A stretch of 64,000 nt of DNA from Monodelphis domestica (Eukaryota > Chordata > Mammalia > Didelphimorphia > Didelphidae): assembly GCF_027887165.1 (NCBI RefSeq), contig NC_077230.1, positions 33,865,351-33,929,350 of the forward strand, in the 5' to 3' direction. The notes under the pieces are model-generated. The model was not told the DNA's origin, searched no databases, and worked only from the letters and a program-made list of their open reading frames with translations. Below are positions 33,720 to 46,200 of the stretch, in pieces (position 1 is the first letter of the stretch; every line of letters starts with the position of its first letter). The position numbers and the translations under genes are program-made.

Positions 33720-35560
33720 AAACTGAGAAACACTAGCAGCTATCCCAATAAATATAAGAGTAATGAAAAAATAACAACTCTCCCCAATACTATTTGAAAA
33801 TTTTCCGGAAATACAATAGTAATAAGAAAGACAAATCCAGGACCTAAAGAGAGGAAAACAGGAGTATATTTGTTATTCTTATTTGCTTATAACTGACAGA
33901 TGTCTTAGAAAATCCTAAAAAATCAGGAGATATTGTAACTGAGATGAGAATTTATAGCAAATTTACATTCTACAAAGTAAACCCTCAAAAATCAATACTA
34001 TTTCTATATAATAGCCACATGGATTCAATGGGTAGTAATAGAGATAAAAATCACATTGTAAATAACTATAAGTAGCTGCAAATAACATGTTAGGATCAAA
34101 CTACTGAAATATACAAACTAATTGTATAAACAACATTATAAAGTGATCCTTGAGGAAGAAAACTATAAATAGCTGGAGGGAATATTCATTATTCATGACT
34201 GGTGATCATAATTTAGGGCAAGTGTCAGTGCTACTCTACTTAACCAATTTCTAGTGCTATGGCAATCAGATTTTTAAAGGTTACATTTTGAAATTCAATA
34301 GAATTATAACAACTCAATTAAAAAAACATATTTAAAGGGAAATAATGAATGAAGACTGGGAAATATAAAGTCTGTAAATTAAATACTGAGTCCAGACTTC
34401 ATACTGTTATAAGGAAGCAATCACCAAAGCCATACTCTAATGATTAAAAAATTGAAAATTAATTTTGTATATATAGTCAGTGAAGGGTGGTTTAGCATAA
34501 ATGTTTGTTGTATTGTGACAAAGGCTTTTTTCTATATCAAAAAATTATGTGGTTTAGGTTGTTTTTCTTTTCTATATGATTGTCTTTACTCTTTTCCTTA
34601 TGTTAAACTATCTTTTGTATTCCCCCCATAAATCTAATTTTTTTAATCACAGATTGGTTTTTGGCTTAATCACTGTATTTTGTTGACAGAATTTTACTAA
34701 AAATTGTTAAATTAAGTTTCATTAAAAGTCTGGACTTCTGTAATTTTTCCTTCCCTTGTTTAGGTGTTAGGATTATAATTATTCAGTGAAATTTAATAGT
34801 GCTTTCTCAATGTTTTGAAAATATTTCATGTGTATAGTAATACTATAATTATTCTTTGAAAGTTTGACTCAATTCAGGACTAGGAATTTTTCACCAATAT
34901 CCCCTGAATTCCCACTTTGGCATGGCATTTCTTTTATACTTTGATTTCTTTCTCTCAATTGGATTATTAAAGAACTTTATATGGGATTCTGTTAGTTTGG
35001 ATATTTAACATGCTCCAAGATTTTTCTCTATTTTGTATTTTCAGTTTTATCATCATAAAGTCATATAAAGTTGGAAATTATTTGATTCCAGTTTTGTGTT
35101 TTATTATATTTTCTAGATTCTTAATTGGATTTTCTTCCATCTTTCTAATCATGTTGATGATTTGTCAAATTTGTTCATCTTTTTCAAAAAATCAACTTGT
35201 AGTTTTATGCATTATTTTCATCATTTGCAAAGTGGATTTTTTACTTAGTTTCCTCTAATTTTTCATAGTTCATTTTTCTATATTTTCTATTTATTAGCTG
35301 CGTTTCAGATATTTTAGTATGTTATTTCATCCTTACAATTTCTAATTGCATTTCCTGTTTTACCTAAAAGTTTATCAATTAAAAAGTCATGTTGGTTTTC
35401 CAAGTTATGTCTCTTAAAATTCTTTTATGTTATTTCAAATTTTTTAAATTGTCTTTTCTTTTTCCTATAAAATGTGGGAAATGAATAATAAACTCTTTTA
35501 TGAAATTATATTGTCAATCAAATTTCTATATCGGCCATGTTGAAAAAATACGAATGTCTT
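33720..35560. mobile_element. Inverted LINE-1 fragments
   Basis: About 33720-34430 reads as L1 ORF2 on the + strand (tgtcttagaaaatcctaaaa, ttctatataatagccacatg), while about 34440-35560 reads as L1 ORF2 on the reverse strand (RT-region words such as tggtttttggcttaatcact). A head-to-head arrangement of this sort is typical of twin priming. Confidence 0.55.
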
Positions 35561-36039
35561 ATTCTGTACTCTTGAGTCTTTGATTTATCAGGAGGCAAAT
35601 AGTATACTTTTTCATTAAGCGTCTTGCATCATGGTTGGTCATTACACTGATTAGAATTCCTAATTTGTTCAATGTTTTTGTCATTACCATATTGTTCTCC
35701 TTGGCTCTGTTTACTTGTCTCTCCTTCACACTTTACAAGTCTTCCCATTATTTTCTCAAACCTTCTTCCATTATTTATTGAAATACAATAACATTCTATC
35801 ATATTTCCATCACATAACTTTCAGCCATTCCCCAATTTGTGGGCTTGCCTTCAAATTTCTATCCCTAGCCACATTAAAAAGGTATATAATATATTTTACA
35901 ATATGTATGCAAATACATATATGTGATATATAAATATCTTTATGTATATGACTATCACTCCCTTCCTCTGGCCTCCCTCTAATTACCCCATTTTCCCACA
36001 GTAAGGCCAGCTACATCTCTCACTATGAGTGCTAAGGGG

Positions 36040-36215
36040 GTAGTATCCTTTTTTATACTTTTTAAACTTTTACTTTATGTCTTAGTACCAATACTAAGTA
36101 AAAAGTTCCAAGACAGAAGAACAGTAAAGGCTAGGCAAAGTTGCCAAATTTGAATGCAGGACCTGTCTGTAGGTCTGGCTCTCTAACCATTGAAAAACCC
36201 AGCTGTCCTGGTATG
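36040..36215 (-). mobile_element. Marsupial tRNA-headed SINE
   Basis: Reverse strand. Forward text contains gacagaagaacagtaaaggc, atttgaatgcaggacctgtc and ctggctctctaaccattga. Decayed. Confidence 0.68.
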
Positions 36216-36484
36216 ATCCCTTAATAATGAAGTCTTCAGCCTTCATATCAGTGTGTTATGTTTACCCTATTAGGTGATTAGGAGCTGGTTACTTTAACAC
36301 TATGAACATCAATTAGACTTTGGTAAGAGATATTTGCTTCAACAATATAGTAAGAAAAGAATTCCAAATATTACCCCAACACCTTTTCTCCTATTTCAAC
36401 ACAATCACAGGCAAGGATGAGATCATACTTAACTTGGATTTGATCCACCAAATTTACTTACAAATCTCTCACTGAACAATGGAA

Positions 36485-36486
<2 letters not shown>

Positions 36487-36578
<92 letters not shown>

Positions 36579-36592
36579 TTTTTTTTTTTTTT
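36487..36592. repeat. (CT)n followed by poly(T)
   Basis: CT repeat 36487-36570 and an uninterrupted 22-nt T tract 36571-36592. Confidence 0.97.
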
Positions 36593-37065
36593 GCTTTTAA
36601 GCATAGCCCAGGCTGGACCCCAGGCCCCAGACTTTCTGTAAGTGGCTAGAGCTTCTGAACTTTTAAAATGCACAAGGCCTGGCCATCTGCATTCTCTTTC
36701 ACCTAAAAGAAGACAAAAAAGACACAAAATGACAAAAGTCACAGCATGGCATGTACTCCCAACTTCAGCTCAAATCCAGGTAAGACATGATCTGAGAACC
36801 CTATGGCAACTGGCCATCCTCACACACTCTACACGAAGGAAAGGGCCTTGACCATGTTTCCCATTGGATATTTTTGAGTATACCCCGGTTCTACAGCCCA
36901 TCAAAAAGGCTCCTCTTCACCACATTGTCAGAGGACCCAAGACAAATACCTTGCAAATACTCCACAGCCTGCAGGGAGATCAACCTATGCCAGTTCATAG
37001 ATGGGTCTGTTTGGTTGGCTTTCCATTATGATCACAATAAATGTTTCTGAAATAAGAAAAGTACC
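36593..37065 (-). other. Unassigned GC-richer segment next to poly(T)
   Basis: About 470 bp, more GC-rich than its surroundings, directly abutting a T22 tract on its left, as a reverse-strand retrocopy with a poly(A) tail would. I do not recognise the sequence, and no long reading frame continues through it. It could be a retrocopied noncoding RNA or a decayed repeat. Confidence 0.35.
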
Positions 37066-37069
37066 CCAA

Positions 37070-37480
37070 ATGCCTAAGATTAACCACTATTTCATGATGG
37101 AAAATCCTTCATCAAGGGATTGAAACTACAGTTCTCAAAAGAAAAATTGTAAGTTATCATCAACTTTATTAAACATGATTGCAAATCATTAATAAAATTG
37201 TATGCATTAACAGAATGGGGGCTCTACCTCAGGAGGTAGCATTACAAAAGGTCAGAACTGCCAATTTTGGAGAGGATATATAAAAATTAGCACAATGAGT
37301 TGTTCTACCTTTGACATGGCATATCCATTTGGGAAAACAATTTGGAATTATAATTTTGAAAAAGTGACTTAAAATGTCTATGCCCTTTGAATATTTTACT
37401 CTCAAGCATACATTCCCAAGAAACAAAAAAACTAAAAAGGTCCCCCTGACATCTAAATATTCATTATACCCTTTATGTTG
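37070..37480 (+). mobile_element. Ancient LINE-1 3' fragment
   Basis: Weak L1 resemblance (gggaaaacaatttggaatta, atgccctttgaatattttac). Old and decayed. Confidence 0.4.
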
Positions 37481-37487
37481 TTGGAGG

Positions 37488-37655
37488 CAATTAGGGGAAG
37501 AAGTGGTTAGCATGCCGGGCATGGTGTCAGAAGACACAAGTTCAGATCTAGTTTCAATTACTCATATCCTGGGCAAATCGCTTAAATATTATATTGTCTG
37601 TGTCTTGGCTCAAATTTTGCTCAAATAAACTCGGACAATATAACATTTAAATGTA
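37488..37655 (+). mobile_element. MIR-like marsupial SINE
   Basis: gaagtggttagcatgccggg, gtgtcagaagacacaagttc and tcctgggcaaatcgcttaaa match a full-length MIR-type SINE in order. Confidence 0.72.
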
Positions 37656-37904
37656 GTAGCTTCTGGGAATTTTTTAAGGTTTACAATCCTAACCTTATGA
37701 AGTAGGTTCTGAGAATTTCTAAGGTTCACAGCACCGAGCCGGCAACCTGGACAGAGCTACAAAGACTCCACATATTGCTCTAGCTTTCCATGAGGTTTTG
37801 GCCTCAGGACATATCCAGTACCACCCAGCTGAATTTAATCCCATCAAAAGTCTTCAGAAGTCAGGGAAGTCCAAACTCCAAGATCCCTTCCTCACAGACT
37901 TCTG

Positions 37905-39195
37905 GACTTTAATATAAAGAAGGAAACAATAAGTAAATTAGGTGAACACAGAATAGTATACCTGGTAGACCTTTTGGAAGGGAAAGATTTTAAAACCAAG
38001 CAGGACATAGAAAGAGTCACAAAATATAAAATAAATAATTTTGTCTACATCAAATTAAAAAGTTTTTGTACAAACAAAACCAATGTAACTAAAATCAGAA
38101 GGGTAACAACAAATTGGGAAACAATCTTCATAAAAACTCTGACAAAGGTTTAATTACTCAAATTTACAAAGAGCTAAATCAATTGTACAAAAAACCAAGT
38201 CATTCTCCAATTGATGAATGGGCAAGGGACATGAACAGGCAGTTCTCAGCCAAAGAAATCAAAACTATTAATAAGCACATGAAAAAGTGTTCTACATCTC
38301 TTATAATCAGAGAGATGCAAATCAAAACAACTCTGAGGTATCACGTCACACCTAGCTGATTGGCTAATATAACAGCTATGAAAAAGAGTGAATGCTGGAG
38401 TGGATGTGGCAAAGTAGGTACACTAATTCATTGCTGGTGGAGTTGAGAATTAATCCAACCATTCTGGAGGGCAATTTGGAACTATGCCCAAAGGGCGATA
38501 AAAGAATGTCTGCCCTTTGATCCAGCCATAGCACTACTGGGCTTGTACCCCAAAGAGATAATAAGGAAAAAGACTTGTACAAGAATATTCATAGCTGCAC
38601 TCTTTGTGGTGGCCAAAAATTGGAAAATGAAGGGATGCCCTTCAATTGGGGAATGGCTGAACAAATTGTGGTATATGTTGGTGATGGAATACTATTGTGC
38701 TAAAAGGAATAATAAAGTGGAGGAATTCCATAGAGACTGGAAGAACCTCCAGGAAGTGATGCAGAAGGAAAGGAGCAGAACCAGGAAAACATTGTACACA
38801 GAGACTGATACATTGTGGTACAATCGAAGGTAATGGACTTCTCCATTAGTGGAGATGCAATGTCCCTGAACAATCTGCAGGGATCTAAAAAACACTATCC
38901 ACAAGCAGAAGATAAACTGTGGGTGTAAAATACCGATGAAAAGCAACTGCTTGACTACAGGGGTGGAGGGGATATGACTGAGGAGAGACTCTAAATGAAC
39001 ACTCTAATGCAAATACCAACCACATGGAAATTGGTTTGAATCAAGAACACATGTGATACCCAGTGGAATTGCGTGTTGGCTGTGGGAGAGGTGGTGGGAG
39101 TGGGGGAGGGAAGAAAAGAAAATGATCTTTGTTTCCAATGAATAATGTTTGGAAATGACCAAATAAAAATCAAAAAATAAATAAAAATAAAACCC
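37905..39195 (+). mobile_element. 5'-truncated LINE-1, relatively young
   Basis: Late ORF2 in near-continuous frame with indels ([60 protein letters not shown]), then the 3' UTR and an A-rich tail with AATAAA-like repeats at about 39160-39195. Confidence 0.88.
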
Positions 39196-39640
39196 TTTTC
39201 TCTCCCTACTCAAGTTTGGGGGAACTCAGGCTTTGGCAGCCTGAGCCCCCTGCTAGTCAAGTTGACTGACCCTGGGTTTGGCCCCTTGGCCACAGTTCAG
39301 AAACAGGGCAACAGGAGCTGAGGTAAAGCCTGACAGAATCAAAATGCCTTTTTTCAGGTTTCTCTTCTCTCAGTCCCTTCAATTGAGAAGTGTTGGGGGG
39401 AAATTTCCTGTCACAAGCATTAAAAAGTGGGTAACCCTCAGGATAAAGTCTTATTCAACCTTCTGTCTTCAGCTTCTCCCCACTGAAAGACCAATTGCTC
39501 TTCTGAAGATAACCTTCTCTTCCTCAAGATTCCAACCTCCTGCTCCTGGCGCCCCTTCCCCAATGAAGTGATCAGATCCACACACTCTTCAGCCTGGCAC
39601 TTTTTGTTTAGTGCCTGCCTCTGTCACAAGATCTAATGTT
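39196..39640. other. Unassigned segment between L1 copies
   Basis: About 440 bp, moderately GC-rich, beginning aacccttttctctccctact. There is a short open frame (39278-39571, +) with no recognisable domain. Possibly LTR-like debris; not assigned. Confidence 0.35.
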
Positions 39641-40425
39641 GGGCATTTTAAGTGAAAAATTCAATTATTTAATTTTGTATTTAAAATTATTCATCTAGTG
39701 TGTCATAGAATGATTGAAAATATTTCTTTATTCTGAACTTAAGCATTACATAAAGTGAGCATGTCTCAAAGTAGAAAAGTGGTTTGTATATAGAATTAAG
39801 AATCTCTACCATATGGAGCTAGAATTATTTTTATTGGTATATAATACATTCAAAATGTTTCTTTCAAATTTATCCTGTTTCTATGGTTTATAAAAAGGTT
39901 AATTCTGGGCTTCCTTCTGTTATCTTTTATGGAGATTCTAGGTTTTTTTTTTATAAGAACCCAATATTTGATCAATTACCCCAAATCTATACCACTGAGT
40001 CTCCAATGTCTCTTAGACAGTACCATAATGTTGAGATGATCACTGCTTTATAGTACAGTTTAAGATCTGGTACTGGTAGGCTCCCACCATTCACATTTTT
40101 CCCCCATTAGTCCCCTTGATATTCCTTTGTACTTCCAGATGAATTTTGTAATTATTTTTTCGAGTTCAATAAAATAGTTTTTTTGGTAGTTTTATTAATA
40201 TGGTACTGAAAAAGTAAATTAATTTTTAGGTAGGAAGTATCATTTTATTATGTTAATTCATCCTAGCCATGAGTCATTGTACTTTCCCAATTATTTAGAT
40301 CTAGTTTTAATTGTGTGGAAAGTGTTTTGTAATTGGGTTCATAAAATTCCTGCTTGTCTTGGCAAGTAGATTGCTAAATATTTTATATTGTCTAGGGCAA
40401 TTAAAATGAAATTTCTTTTTCTAAG
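39640..40425 (-). mobile_element. Antisense LINE-1 ORF2 fragment
   Basis: Reverse-strand L1 text: tttatcctgtttctatggtt, cactgagtctccaatgtctc, gctttatagtacagtttaag, ggtactggtaggctcccacc. Confidence 0.7.
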
Positions 40426-40739
40426 TCTTGCTGCTGAATTGTTGTTGGAAATATGGCTGGCAGAGGGTTTCTCCCACTCCCATCTTCTGTGCTAGTTTTG
40501 TTGATTTCAGAATCTTAGCAGTAGATAGAAAGCAAACAAGAACAGTTCTAACTTTCAGAAACTGGTTGGGCCTGTGTCTTTGGGCTGAATTGAGAAGAGG
40601 CACTCGGAATCAGGATTGGGAAGCCAACACTCCTCCCACCTCCAACACCAGGAAGGAAGTAACAACCAGGCAGGAATAAGGGCTAGTCACAAGACCCAAA
40701 TGCCACTCCCAGTTGCCCCTTCCCCCACCAACTATCAGT

Positions 40740-41915
40740 CTTGTTTCCTTTCCAAATAGCCTTCTTACCCTTCTCCCCAACTTCTTGATTTTAGTCAGTC
40801 TCTCTCTTTTCCCCTCCCTAATGTTACTCCCTTTCCAATGTCCTCCCCTCTTATTTATTCCCCTCTTACTATAGTGCCTTTTAAATGACCCCCCAACCTC
40901 TCCCTCTCTTGTGTAGCTCCCCTCCCCACATGCCCATTTATTATCCTTCTACTTCTCCATAAGAAACAATACAATTCTCTGCCCCAATGGATCTGATTGT
41001 TCTCTCTCTGAGTCAATTTCAGTGTGTATAAGATTTAAGTATTACATGTTGCCAAACTCTTCCATTCTTCCATTGAATTGATCTTCTCCCCCTCCCCCAT
41101 GAGCTTCTTTATGAAAAATATATTTACCCCATTTTATCTCTTTTCCAATTTCTCTTAGTATTAACCTATGTTTACATCTAGTTTTTTAAATACATTTTGA
41201 CATATCATCCTATACAGTTTGTCACTGTACCCTCTTTCTAGCTAACCTGATGAAAATAACATTTTTAAGTGTTATCAAAATCTTTTCTTATAGAAATACA
41301 AATCATTTTTACCTCATTGGGTCCCTTAAAAAGTTTGGTTTTCTTTCTTTTTTCTTTCTTACCTTTTGGTGATTCTCTTGAGTTCTGTTTTGGGGTATGA
41401 AATTTTCTGTATGTCAGGTCTTTTCTTTAGGAATGCTTGGAAGTCTTTTTAAAATTAAATTACCAAAATTTCCAGTGCATGACTATAATCAATATTGCTG
41501 GGTAGTTGATTCTTGGTTGTAGACCCAGTTTCATATTTCATATTCTGTAATATCATATTTTTTGCCTTGCAGTCCATCAGAGTGGATGCAGCCAGTTCCT
41601 GTGTTATCCTAACTGTGCATCCATGATATCTGAATGGTTTCTTTGTAGCATCTTTTCCTTATTCTGGAAATTCTTGAACTTGGCTATAACATTCCTTGGT
41701 GTTGTCAATTAGCTATTAAATGCAGCAGGTGGTCTGTGGATTCTTTCAATGTCTACTTTACCCTCTTGTTCAAGAATGCCTGAGCAGTTTTCTTGAATAA
41801 TTTCCTGTAGAATGATATCCAGACTTTTTTCTTTGGTCATGATTTTCTGGTAGTCCAATGTTTCTTAAATTGTCTCTTCTGGATCTATTTTTTAGGTCTT
41901 TTTTCCCAACGATTC
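40740..41915 (-). mobile_element. Antisense LINE-1 5' region abutting unit B
   Basis: Reverse-strand marsupial L1 ORF1/5' region: gattctcttgagttctgttt, gaatgcttggaagtc, gggtagttgattcttggttg, ctgtgttatcctaactgtgc, ggtagtccaatgtttcttaa, ctggatctattttttaggtc. It ends within about 15-20 bp of the exon 6 acceptor of unit B, marking the left breakpoint of that copy. Confidence 0.72.
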
Positions 41916-41930
41916 CTTTTTCTTCTGCAG

Positions 41931-42027
41931 AGAACTGGAATTAAAAAATGAAGAGATGGAATTGAAAAGAATAATAGAAGAAGAAGGTCAGAAATATAAA
42001 AAAGACCTCAAGGAAATTGATGAAAGT
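41931..42027 (+). pseudogene. Unit B exon 6 homologue (coiled coil)
   Basis: Acceptor cctttttcttctgcag; donor gtgaga aligned to unit A's gtaaga. Encodes ELELKNEEMELKRIIEEEGQ followed by KYKKDLKEIDES, a strong heptad-like charged helix, three residues longer than in unit A. Closer in character to the neurabin coiled coil than the unit A version. Confidence 0.72.
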
Positions 42028-42034
42028 GTGAGAG

Positions 42035-42039
42035 TACAG

Positions 42040-42091
<52 letters not shown>

Positions 42092-42096
42092 CTGTA
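42035..42096. repeat. 62-bp perfect AT palindrome after the exon donor
   Basis: TACAGTTCATAT...ATATGAACTGTA: a perfect inverted repeat centred on an (AT)n run, starting 8 nt after the 5' splice site of unit B exon 6. It could form a cruciform in DNA or a hairpin in RNA. Confidence 0.95.
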
Positions 42097-42697
42097 TCTA
42101 TGATTAAAAACCCAGTGTCTGGCTCAAATATTTTCCCTCTTCTTTGTGAATAAAATCTACACACAGAGAGTGGTTTCATTTGATAATATTAAGAAGGAAG
42201 ACTTACTATGAAGTCCTCCTTCTAATGTCCATCCTGGATGTCTAAACCTCACCAAGTCGGTAACATCTTAGTGCTCTGGGAAACTCTCTGCAACTAGAGA
42301 GCAATGGAAGTGACACTTTCCTTCAAAAAGTTAATTCTTCACTGGGAGATCTTTTTGCCTTTGAATTCTATCCCTAACCTCATCTACTATGTCTATTCCT
42401 ATCCCCTTTCCCTTTCCCATCCCCATTTCGACCTCTATACGAATGTCTATCCCTATCCCTAACTTCATGTTAATCCTTAAATCTATTTTGATTATTATTC
42501 CCTGACAACCTATTCATGGAATTTGTGTATAAGTCTTTTTCATGTATAGTATTAAGGGGTTAATTGGAGAGCAGAGAGGCCAGATAAGTGGCTAGCAGGT
42601 ACAAATGAGTTATTTATAGAATAGTTATGAATGCTGGAGAAAAAAAGGATTGAATAAATTGAAATTAATAGAATTATTATGGTTGCACAAATTTCAG

Positions 42698-42830
42698 ACT
42701 AACAACTTGATAGAGAAACTTAAAAAATACGTGAACATATCTGAAGTGAATATCGGAAATCAGCCTGAGGAGACAGTAAAAGAAGATATAACAACAGGGC
42801 AATTATTGGCCGCAGAGGATATCAGTTTAG
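42698..42830 (+). pseudogene. Unit B exon 7 homologue
   Basis: Acceptor acaaatttcag, donor gtaaga. Encodes TNNLIEKLKKYVNISEVNIG, then NQPEETVKEDITTGQLLAAE and DISL, open and in phase. 78 nt (26 codons) shorter than unit A exon 7. Confidence 0.75.
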
Positions 42831-43229
42831 GTAAGAGTTTGATTCTTGATTAGGCTGAAAGGAATCAATTAGTGTCAAGAAAAGAGGCAGCAGAGGTTAT
42901 AATGTAAATATGGAATTTTAGCTGATAAACATTCTGTTGGTCTATTAACACAAATATTTTTAATTTTTTAATTGTACAATTTTAATTTTAAATTAAAAAA
43001 TTTTTAAAAATTAAAAAAAATTTAAATGTTACATGGAGAAACAATTTTGGACAAGTTTTTTTTTTTTACCATTTTAAAATTCAGATTTGCTACTTACCCT
43101 CCTCCCGCTCCCAGACAAGATGATTAATAGGAGAGAGGAGCATATACCCATACTTTCATGTTATACATACTTCCATGTTATTTCTGTCCATAGATGATAG
43201 AAGACACCTATCACTCTTACAATATAAAT

Positions 43230-46200
43230 CTCATGAAGGTTATATTATAGGAGCAGATGTCAGGTTTTGATCTGTCCTTAGCTTCTAAAATTCTGTCTTT
43301 GGCTACAGACACTATTTTCTTCATGAATCCCTTGCAGTTATCTTGGAGACTTACTTTACTGATAATGGTTTTAGTCCTTCACAGTTGATCATGGCAAAAT
43401 ACTTCTGTTACTATATACATTGTTCTTCTGGTTCTGTTCACTTTTTTCTGAACTCACTCTTTCACTGTTTTTTTATGGTACAATAGTATTTCATTATAAC
43501 TATATAGAACAACTTGTTCATTCTTCTCCCACATGATGAATAACCCCATAGTTACCAATTCTTTGCCACTACAAAAAAAGGTGCCAATAATATTTTGGTA
43601 CAGTTAATTCCTTTTATTCTATCTTTGATCCATTTGGGATACTAAGCCTGTAATGAGACTACCGGCTCAAAGGGTATGCATAGTTGTCTTTGGGTATGGT
43701 TCCCTATAGCTCTCAAGAATGGTTGTATCATTTCATAGTTCCACCAACAGCATATCAGTGTTTCATTTTTCCCATGTCTCCTCCAACATTTATCATTTAA
43801 GTCAGTTTAGCTAATATGAAAGTTAAGAAGACATATCTCAGAATTGTTTTAATTTAACTTTCTCTCATCAGTAGTGATTTGGAGCATTTGTTCCTATAAC
43901 TGAATAATTTTAATCTCTTCCTCTGAGAACTGCCTGTTGATATCTATTTCTTGATTGGGGAATGTTTTGTATTCTTATAAATTTGACTTGGTTCTCTATA
44001 TATTTGAGAAATGAGGCTTTAGTCAGATACTTTATATAACCCCCCCCCCATTGGTTGTTTCCTAGATTTGTTGTTTCCTTTCTCATTTGTTTTATTTCAG
44101 TAAAATCTTTTAAATTTAATTAAATTAAAATACTTTTTTAAATTAAGTAAGCCATGATTTATATATTTGATTTATTTTTTCAGAAAACCAAATTTTTTTC
44201 TTATTTGTTAGTTCTATAGTTTTATTTCAATTTATTCATATCTCCCTTGATTTTCAGGATTTCCAAATTGCCGTTTAATTATGGGTTTTTAATTTGTTTT
44301 TTTATAGTTTTTTTACTTGCCTAACCAATTAATTGATGTTCTGTTTCTCTATTTTATTAATATAAGCTATGAGATATGAATTTCCTTCTAAGTAGTGCTT
44401 GGCTACATCCCATAAATTTTGTTTGCATTCCATAAATGTTGTTAATGAAATTGTTATTTGTTTCTATGATTTAATCTTTGATCCATTTGCTCTTTAGGAA
44501 AAGATTGTTTCTAATTCTAAAATTTAGTTTCTAATTTATTTTTAGTCTTCTGCATTTTGTGTCACTTTTCTAGCATTCTGGTCTGAAAAGTATGGATTTA
44601 ATATTTCTGTTTCTATACATTTGGATGTGAGGCTTTTATGACCACTTATGTGGTTGATTTTTGTGAAAGTCACACATATTGCTGAGAAAAAGTGCTTTCC
44701 TTTCTATTTCCCTTCAGTTTTCTCCAGAGGTCTATCATGTCTGGGTTTTCTAAAGTTCTCTTTACCTTCTTAACTTCTTTCTTGTTTATTTTCTGGTTGG
44801 ATTTATCTACTTTTGAGAGGGGAAGGTTGAGATATTCCTCACTAGTAATATTCTTATTTTATTTTTCCTTCTGTAACTTCATTAATTCTTCCTTTATGAA
44901 TATGGATGCTATGACATTTGATACATAAATGTTTAATAATGATATAATTTTCATTATCTATCAAACCTTTTATCATTATGATATTTCTTTCCTTATTTCC
45001 TTTGATCAGATCAGTCTTTGCTTTTGATTTCTCTGAAATCAGATTTGCTATCCTGGCTTTTATTACTTTATTTGAGGCATAGTATATGCTACTCCAGCCT
45101 CTTTTATTCTGTGTGTGTTGTGTCCATTTTTTAAATGTGTTTCTTGTGGGCAGAATAATGTGGTGTTCTGGTGTTTAAACAACTCTGCTATCCTTTTCTG
45201 TTTTATGTGTAAGTTCAGTCCATTCACATCCACATTCCATATTACTAATTGTGTTTTCATGCATCTTATTTTCCCTGTTTATTTTTCTCTTTCTCTCTTC
45301 TTAGCCTTTCCATGTTCATAGATGTTTTGTTATTGACTATCACCTCCCCCAATTCAACCCTCCTTTTTTGTTCACCCTCAACCCCTTATTCTCTCTAACC
45401 TCCTACTTCCCTATAGGGTAAGATAAGTTTCTACAGATGAATATGGCTGTTATTTCCTTTTTGAGCTAGTTCTGATGAGAGTAAGGTCCAATCAGAGTTA
45501 AAGCACATCTCCTCCACTGGATTTGCTGTTTATGTGCCTGTTAATGAGAAATAGTTTGCCTCCTTCTAGATCTCCTTTTCTCTCTTCTCCATTTATTCTT
45601 CTTTCCCATTCCCTCCCATTTAATATCATCCCATCTTATTTAGCTTCCTTTCTTTGATGCATACCCCTTTTATTGCTCCAATATTAAGTATTTTAGATAC
45701 TTTAATCTTAAGTATTATTTTCAATATTAAGTATTTTAGATTCTTTAGCTTTAGCTTGCCTTTGAACTATTATAGATGTCTTAATTATTTCAATGATCAT
45801 CTTGCCAGGTATGAATGAACTCAATTCAACTTTCGCAAAACTATCAAGTATTATTCCTCTCTTGAGTTTTGAATTTAGTCATCAAATTTTGTTTTCAACT
45901 TTTTTGCATGAGAAAAGTCCAAATTTCTCTATTTCATTAAAGAGCAGTTGTTACCTTTTGGAAGTTTAATCTTGGTTTTACTCGGTGTATAATTCTAGGT
46001 TGCAGTCCTTTGAATCTTTGCTTTTCAGAATGTCATATTCTGTGCCTTCCAGTCCTTTAATGTAAAAACTGCTATGTCCTGGAGAATCCTGACTATGGCT
46101 CCTCAATATTTAAAATGTTTCCTTCTGGCAGCTTCTACTACTTTTTCTGTGGCCTGGGAGTTCTGGAATTTGGTTATAGTAGTACTGGGGTATTTTATTT

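Noticed and set aside
36458-36742. 94-codon reverse frame with an Arg/Glu run
   Set aside because: The RERERE run is just the (CT)n microsatellite read in reverse, and the lysines are the poly(T) tract.
38543-38833. Open frame of 96 codons on the + strand
   Set aside because: It is the LINE-1 ORF2 C-terminus (KKTCTRIF...WLNKLWYMLV), not a host gene.
45063-45260. Reverse-strand frame beginning MKTQLVIWNVDVNGL
   Set aside because: It is the LINE-1 ORF2 endonuclease start, within the antisense L1 of unit B intron 7.
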